From the NCBI GenBank assembly GCA_958444395.1, contig CAUCOL010000062.1:1-8544 (forward strand): a stretch of DNA of 8,544 nt, read 5' to 3'. The position numbers and the translations under genes were made by a program. Positions 5,199-8,544 of this stretch are shown here, piece by piece. Each line of letters begins with the position of its first letter. Position 1 is the first letter of the stretch. Below the pieces are notes generated by a model, which had not been told where the DNA came from, did no database searches, and worked only from the letters and a program-made list of their open reading frames with translations. This DNA is from an uncultured Lachnospiraceae bacterium (GTDB lineage: Bacteria; Bacillota; Clostridia; Lachnospirales; Lachnospiraceae).

Positions 5199-6968
5199 AT
5201 GAAGACAATAATTGAATTATTACAGGATGAGATCTGCCAGGCATTTGTTCAGGCAGGTTATGAAGAGAAATATGCAAAGGTAACGGTATCGAACCGACCG
5301 GATCTTTGCCAGTATCAGTGTAATGGTGCACTGGCAGCAGCCAAGCAGTATCATAAGGCACCGATTCAGATTGCCAATGAAGTTGTTGCCCTGCTGGAGA
5401 CAAGTGGAACCTTTAAAGAGATTACAGCACAGATGCCGGGCTTTATCAATATGGTTGTCAGTGATGCTTTTCTGACGGAATATATCAATCAGATGAAGCA
5501 GGCGGATAAATTTGGCTGTGATACAGACGGAAAGAAAGAAACGATCGTGATCGACTATGGTGGAGCCAATGTAGCAAAGCCATTGCATGTTGGACATCTT
5601 CGTTCTGCTGTCATCGGTGAAAGCATTAAGAGAACGGCGCGTTATATGGGACATGAAGTGATCGGTGATGTACATCTGGGTGACTGGGGTCTGCAGATCG
5701 GTCTGATCATCACAGAATTAAAGCATCGTCAGCCGGAACTGGTATATTTTGATGATACGTATACGGGCGAATATCCAAAGGAAGCACCATTTACTATGGC
5801 AGATCTGGAAGAAATCTATCCATATGCCAGCGGTTATTCCAAAGAGCATCCGGAATATAAAGAAGAGGCACAGACGGCAACAGCAGATCTGCAGGCCGGT
5901 AAACGTGGTTATCTGGCATTGTGGCAGCATATTATCAATGTATCTGTGGCAGATCTGCGTAAGATTTATACGAAGTTAAATGTAGAATTTGATCTATGGA
6001 AAAAGGAATCCGATGCACAGCCGTATATCCCGGATATGGTACAGGCAATGAAAGATGGCGGTTATGCACATATTGATGATGGCGCTCTGGTGGTAGATGT
6101 CAAGGAAGAGACAGATACTAAGGAGATCCCGCCATGTATGATCTTGAAATCCAACGGTGCGACGCTGTATAATACAACGGATCTTGCTACAATTGTAGAA
6201 CGTAGAAAACTCTTTGATCCAACGAAGATCATTTATGTGGTGGATAAGAGACAGTCTCTGTATTTTGAGCAGGTATTCCGCTGCGCCAGAAAAACAAAGA
6301 TCATTGGTTCTGATGTAGATCTGGTCTTCGTCGGTTTTGGTACGATGAATGGCAAGGATGGCAAGCCGTTTAAAACACGTGATGGCGGAGTGCTTCGTCT
6401 CGAACAGCTGTTACAGGATGTAAATGATCAGGTAAAAGAGAAGATGGCAGATCGTGATATGGATCAGGATACAATGGAAGAGGCAGCTGCCAAGATCAGT
6501 CTCGCTGCGATCAAATACGGAGATCTGAGTAACCAGGCATCGAAGGATTATGTATTCGATGTAGACCGCTTCACTTCCTTTGAGGGTAATACAGGTCCAT
6601 ATATCCTGTATACGATTGTACGTATCAAATCACTGCTTGCGAAAGTGGCTGCACAGGGTATCACACCGGCAGAGGATACAAAGATCCTGGCTTCCGACAA
6701 TAATAAGACAGAGACAGACGTCATGCTTGCCCTGTCTAAGTGGAAAGATACAGTGGAGTCTGCTTATGCAGAACAGGCACCGCATAAGATCTGTCAGTTT
6801 GTGTATGAATTATCGGATGCGTATAATAAGTTCTATCATGAGAATAAGATTCTGGCACAGGAAGATACGGCAGTGAGAGATTCCTGGATCAGTCTGAGCC
6901 GTTTTACAGGTCAGATCCTGGAGACAGCCATTGGACTGCTGGGATTGGATGCACCGGAGAAGATGTAA
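5199..6968 (+). CDS. argS: Arginyl-tRNA synthetase
   Basis: This class I synthetase charges tRNA-Arg with arginine using ATP in the cytosol. Starting at 5199 the protein has 589 residues. It shows an N-terminal Add-1 type domain (about 1-100), the HIGH signature as KPLHVGHLRSAVIG (127-140), DVHLGDWGLQIG (157-168), LYNTTDLATIVER (323-335), the KMSKS-equivalent region FKTRDGGVLRLEQLL (391-405), EGNTGPYILYTIVRI (462-476) and the DALR anticodon-binding domain with HKICQFVYELSDAYNKFYHENKIL (529-552). An in-frame ATG at 5187 exists, but no SD precedes it, whereas GAGGA (5189-5193) lies 5 bases before the ATG at 5199. Expression may be controlled by the leader's terminator. Many Firmicutes synthetase genes use a T-box leader; none is recognisable here. 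Confidence 0.95.
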   Translation: MKTIIELLQDEICQAFVQAGYEEKYAKVTVSNRPDLCQYQCNGALAAAKQYHKAPIQIANEVVALLETSGTFKEITAQMPGFINMVVSDAFLTEYINQMKQADKFGCDTDGKKETIVIDYGGANVAKPLHVGHLRSAVIGESIKRTARYMGHEVIGDVHLGDWGLQIGLIITELKHRQPELVYFDDTYTGEYPKEAPFTMADLEEIYPYASGYSKEHPEYKEEAQTATADLQAGKRGYLALWQHIINVSVADLRKIYTKLNVEFDLWKKESDAQPYIPDMVQAMKDGGYAHIDDGALVVDVKEETDTKEIPPCMILKSNGATLYNTTDLATIVERRKLFDPTKIIYVVDKRQSLYFEQVFRCARKTKIIGSDVDLVFVGFGTMNGKDGKPFKTRDGGVLRLEQLLQDVNDQVKEKMADRDMDQDTMEEAAAKISLAAIKYGDLSNQASKDYVFDVDRFTSFEGNTGPYILYTIVRIKSLLAKVAAQGITPAEDTKILASDNNKTETDVMLALSKWKDTVESAYAEQAPHKICQFVYELSDAYNKFYHENKILAQEDTAVRDSWISLSRFTGQILETAIGLLGLDAPEKM

Positions 6969-6978
6969 TAAAAAGTAT

Positions 6979-7035
6979 CCGGTACAGTGAATGTTCCGTG
7001 GTGATACAGACACTGTACCGGTGCACGGAGACATT
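6979..7035 (+). promoter_or_regulatory. Interlocked double inverted repeat between argS and the AAA+ gene
   Basis: Arm A, CCGGTACAGTG (6979-6989), is perfectly complementary to 7011-7021. Arm B, AATGTTCCGTG (6990-7000), directly abuts A and is complementary to 7024-7035 with a single bulged G at 7030. The order is A-B-A'-B', so the two 11-bp RNA helices overlap topologically and would be alternatives; a full pseudoknot looks sterically impossible with 0- and 2-base connecting loops. No T-run follows either hairpin, so it is not an ordinary terminator. A shorter hairpin, TTCTG (7034-7038) with CAGAA (7047-7051), follows. The element is 9 bases past the argS stop and 43 bases before the next start. 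Confidence 0.6.
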
Positions 7036-7055
7036 CTGAAGTAATACAGAAAGTG
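7001..7055. repeat. Imperfect 15-bp direct repeat, 40-bp spacing
   Basis: GTGATACAGACACTG (7001-7015) recurs as GTAATACAGAAAGTG (7041-7055), twelve of fifteen positions identical, starts exactly 40 bases apart (near four helical turns). The first copy overlaps arm A' of the double dyad. It may be chance or paired protein sites. Confidence 0.3.
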
Positions 7056-7078
7056 GTCATGAGAAAGGAAGGATTAAC

Positions 7079-8389
7079 TTGTATCGTTTAACATCAAAAC
7101 TGGTTATTTACAGAAATTTTGGAGAGGACAGCATTCTATTTCACCTGGCAGACATCTGTGAGCGTTTTGCATCCGGAAAGTATGTCAGAGAGGATCTGAT
7201 CACAGATATTTATTCACAGATCAATCGTCTGCTGGATATTTCAACCCGCTACGGATTTGACAAAAATCTCTGGCATAATTATCTTGCATTTCTGCTGGCG
7301 ATGAATGAGAATCCGTTTACGATGGTATCAGAAAAGGTGGGTCCGAAGGAAGGCACGGTCAATGAATTTGCCAAGAATGACTTTGAGATCTTCAAGCAGT
7401 TATTTGACTATGACTTTTCGCCAATGGAAAAGGAACTGGGAATCCAGTGCTTCTCTATCGTGCTGAATTACAAGGCGATCGTCAAAAAAGAGCAGATCTA
7501 TAATAAGAGTGTCAGCGAAAAGGTGCAGGCACTGAGTGCCCGGATCGAAAAGGCGAAAGACGGTCAGGAATTATATGAGATCATCACAGATTTTTATCTG
7601 CAGTATGGTGTTGGTAAGTTCGGACTGAATAAGGCATTCCGTGTGTCTTACAATGAAGAATACGGTTTACTGCGTCCGATCACGACAACAGGAGATATGA
7701 CATTGGATGATCTGGTAGGCTATGAGGAGCAGAAGAAGAAACTGATTGAGAATACGGAGGCTTTTGTAGCCGGAAGAAAAGCAAATAACGTACTGCTGTT
7801 TGGTGATGCGGGTACCGGTAAATCTACCAGCATCAAGGCAATCCTGAACCAGTATTACGCACAGGGACTTCGTATGATCGAAGTATATAAGCATCAGTTT
7901 AAGGATCTGTCTTCTATTATATCAGAGATCAAAAACAGAAATTATCGCTTTATTATTTATATGGATGATCTTTCTTTTGAAGAATTTGAGATCGAATATA
8001 AGTATTTAAAGGCAGTGATTGAGGGCGGACTGGAGACAAAGCCGGAGAATATCCTGATCTATGCGACATCCAACCGGCGTCATCTGATCCGTGAGACGTG
8101 GAGTGACCGTTCGGATATGTCCGAGGATGAACTGCATCGCTCCGACACGATGCAGGAGAAATTATCTCTGGTAGCACGTTTCGGTGTGACGATCGGATAT
8201 TATAAGCCTTCACAGCAGGAATACTTTAATATCGTGCTGGAACTTGCCAAGAGATATCCGGAGATTACATTATCGGATGATGAGCTGAGACTGAAGGCAA
8301 ATCAGTGGGAACTGAGCCACGGCGGAATTTCGGGTAGAACAGCACAGCAGTTTATTAATCATCTGGCTGGTATTGCAGTCGATGCATAG
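7079..8389 (+). CDS. DUF815-type AAA+ ATPase, TTG start
   Basis: The 436-residue protein has a C-terminal P-loop ATPase module of the DUF815 family: [20 protein letters not shown] leading in (210-229), Walker [10 protein letters not shown] (242-250), Walker [12 protein letters not shown] (291-301; Asp296, Asp297), sensor-1-like YATSNRRH (328-335), LVARFG (364-369) with a possible arginine finger, and SGRTAQQF (418-425) as sensor 2. About 200 residues precede the ATPase; they look helical and match no domain I recognise. No transmembrane segment or signal peptide is seen, so it is cytosolic. The family's role is not established. The start is TTG at 7079, backed by AAGGAAGG (7065-7072) 6 bases upstream; no ATG occurs until well inside the conserved frame. 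No promoter was found, so it may be co-transcribed with argS. The gene downstream begins 17 bases after its stop. Confidence 0.85.
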   Translation: MYRLTSKLVIYRNFGEDSILFHLADICERFASGKYVREDLITDIYSQINRLLDISTRYGFDKNLWHNYLAFLLAMNENPFTMVSEKVGPKEGTVNEFAKNDFEIFKQLFDYDFSPMEKELGIQCFSIVLNYKAIVKKEQIYNKSVSEKVQALSARIEKAKDGQELYEIITDFYLQYGVGKFGLNKAFRVSYNEEYGLLRPITTTGDMTLDDLVGYEEQKKKLIENTEAFVAGRKANNVLLFGDAGTGKSTSIKAILNQYYAQGLRMIEVYKHQFKDLSSIISEIKNRNYRFIIYMDDLSFEEFEIEYKYLKAVIEGGLETKPENILIYATSNRRHLIRETWSDRSDMSEDELHRSDTMQEKLSLVARFGVTIGYYKPSQQEYFNIVLELAKRYPEITLSDDELRLKANQWELSHGGISGRTAQQFINHLAGIAVDA

Positions 8390-8406
8390 AAAGGCATGGT
8401 GAGCAT

Positions 8407-8544
8407 ATGGAACGAAAAAAGTGCGTTAAGCAGTATGCAGGTGTACTTCTGGGGATGGCAGTCTGCCTGGCTGTGGCAGTGCTGTGGATGCCACGGTCAG
8501 CGGCAGCAGACACGACCGGTGACTGGGACGGTGCTAAGGCAGCC
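8407..8544 (+). CDS. Exported protein, N-terminal fragment (3' end outside window)
   Basis: The first 46 codons of an open frame reach the window edge. They encode a textbook signal peptide: a basic n-region (MERKKCVKQ), a hydrophobic core (VLLGMAVCLAVAVLWM at 13-28) and a cleavage region RSAAA before DTTGDWDGAKAA. There is no lipobox. The product is probably secreted or cell-surface; what remains is too short to name a family. GGTGAG (8398-8403) lies only 3 bases before the ATG and AAAGG (8390-8394) lies 12 bases before, so the RBS is not ideal. The 17-base gap from the ATPase gene suggests one transcript. Confidence 0.65.
   Translation, partial: MERKKCVKQYAGVLLGMAVCLAVAVLWMPRSAAADTTGDWDGAKAA

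Noticed and set aside
6979..7021. Intrinsic terminator of argS
   Set aside because: The perfect 11-bp stem has a 21-base loop and is followed by TGCACGG rather than a T-run.
6979..7035. Full H-type pseudoknot from the two interlocked dyads
   Set aside because: Connecting loops of 0 and 2 bases cannot span two full 11-bp stems; only alternative or partial pairing is credible.

Overview
The window looks like an ordinary chromosomal stretch from a low-to-mid GC, Gram-positive gut-type Clostridia, most likely Lachnospiraceae (inference). The signs are AGGAGG-like ribosome binding sites, sigma-A-type promoters, a DUF815 ATPase of the long form, an intracellular GH26 mannanase with a candidate CcpA box, and the overall protein style. 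I see no insertion sequence, phage gene, CRISPR array, tRNA or rRNA.

Layout. Positions 1-267 hold the 3' end of a transketolase C-terminal subunit, followed by a clear intrinsic terminator. A GH26 beta-mannanase-type hydrolase (434-1381, +) follows. It converges, with a 9-bp gap, on an unusual minus-strand membrane protein (1391-2464) that joins a PAS sensory domain to a CPBP (CAAX protease/Abi-like) membrane domain. That gene diverges from a secreted D-Ala-D-Ala carboxypeptidase-like protein (2694-3620, +), and the region between carries two good back-to-back sigma-A promoters. Next come aroA (EPSP synthase, 3731-5050), argS (arginyl-tRNA synthetase, 5199-6968), a DUF815 AAA+ ATPase that starts at TTG (7079-8389), and the first 46 codons of an exported protein (8407-8544) cut by the window edge.

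The genes belong to several systems rather than one pathway: pentose phosphate metabolism, mannan use, cell wall maturation, aromatic amino acid synthesis and translation. The two regions most worth a second look are non-coding. The argS leader (about 5052-5198) has a promoter, a stem-loop, a competing pairing and an intrinsic terminator placed just before the argS RBS, which is the layout of a transcription attenuator but lacks the T-box sequence expected of many Firmicutes synthetase genes. The argS-to-ATPase gap (6979-7035) holds two interlocked 11-bp dyads in A-B-A'-B' order, which would form mutually exclusive RNA hairpins. At the protein level, the PAS-CPBP fusion has altered catalytic motifs, the carboxypeptidase lacks the Asn of its SxN motif, and AroA has substitutions at two usually conserved active-site positions.
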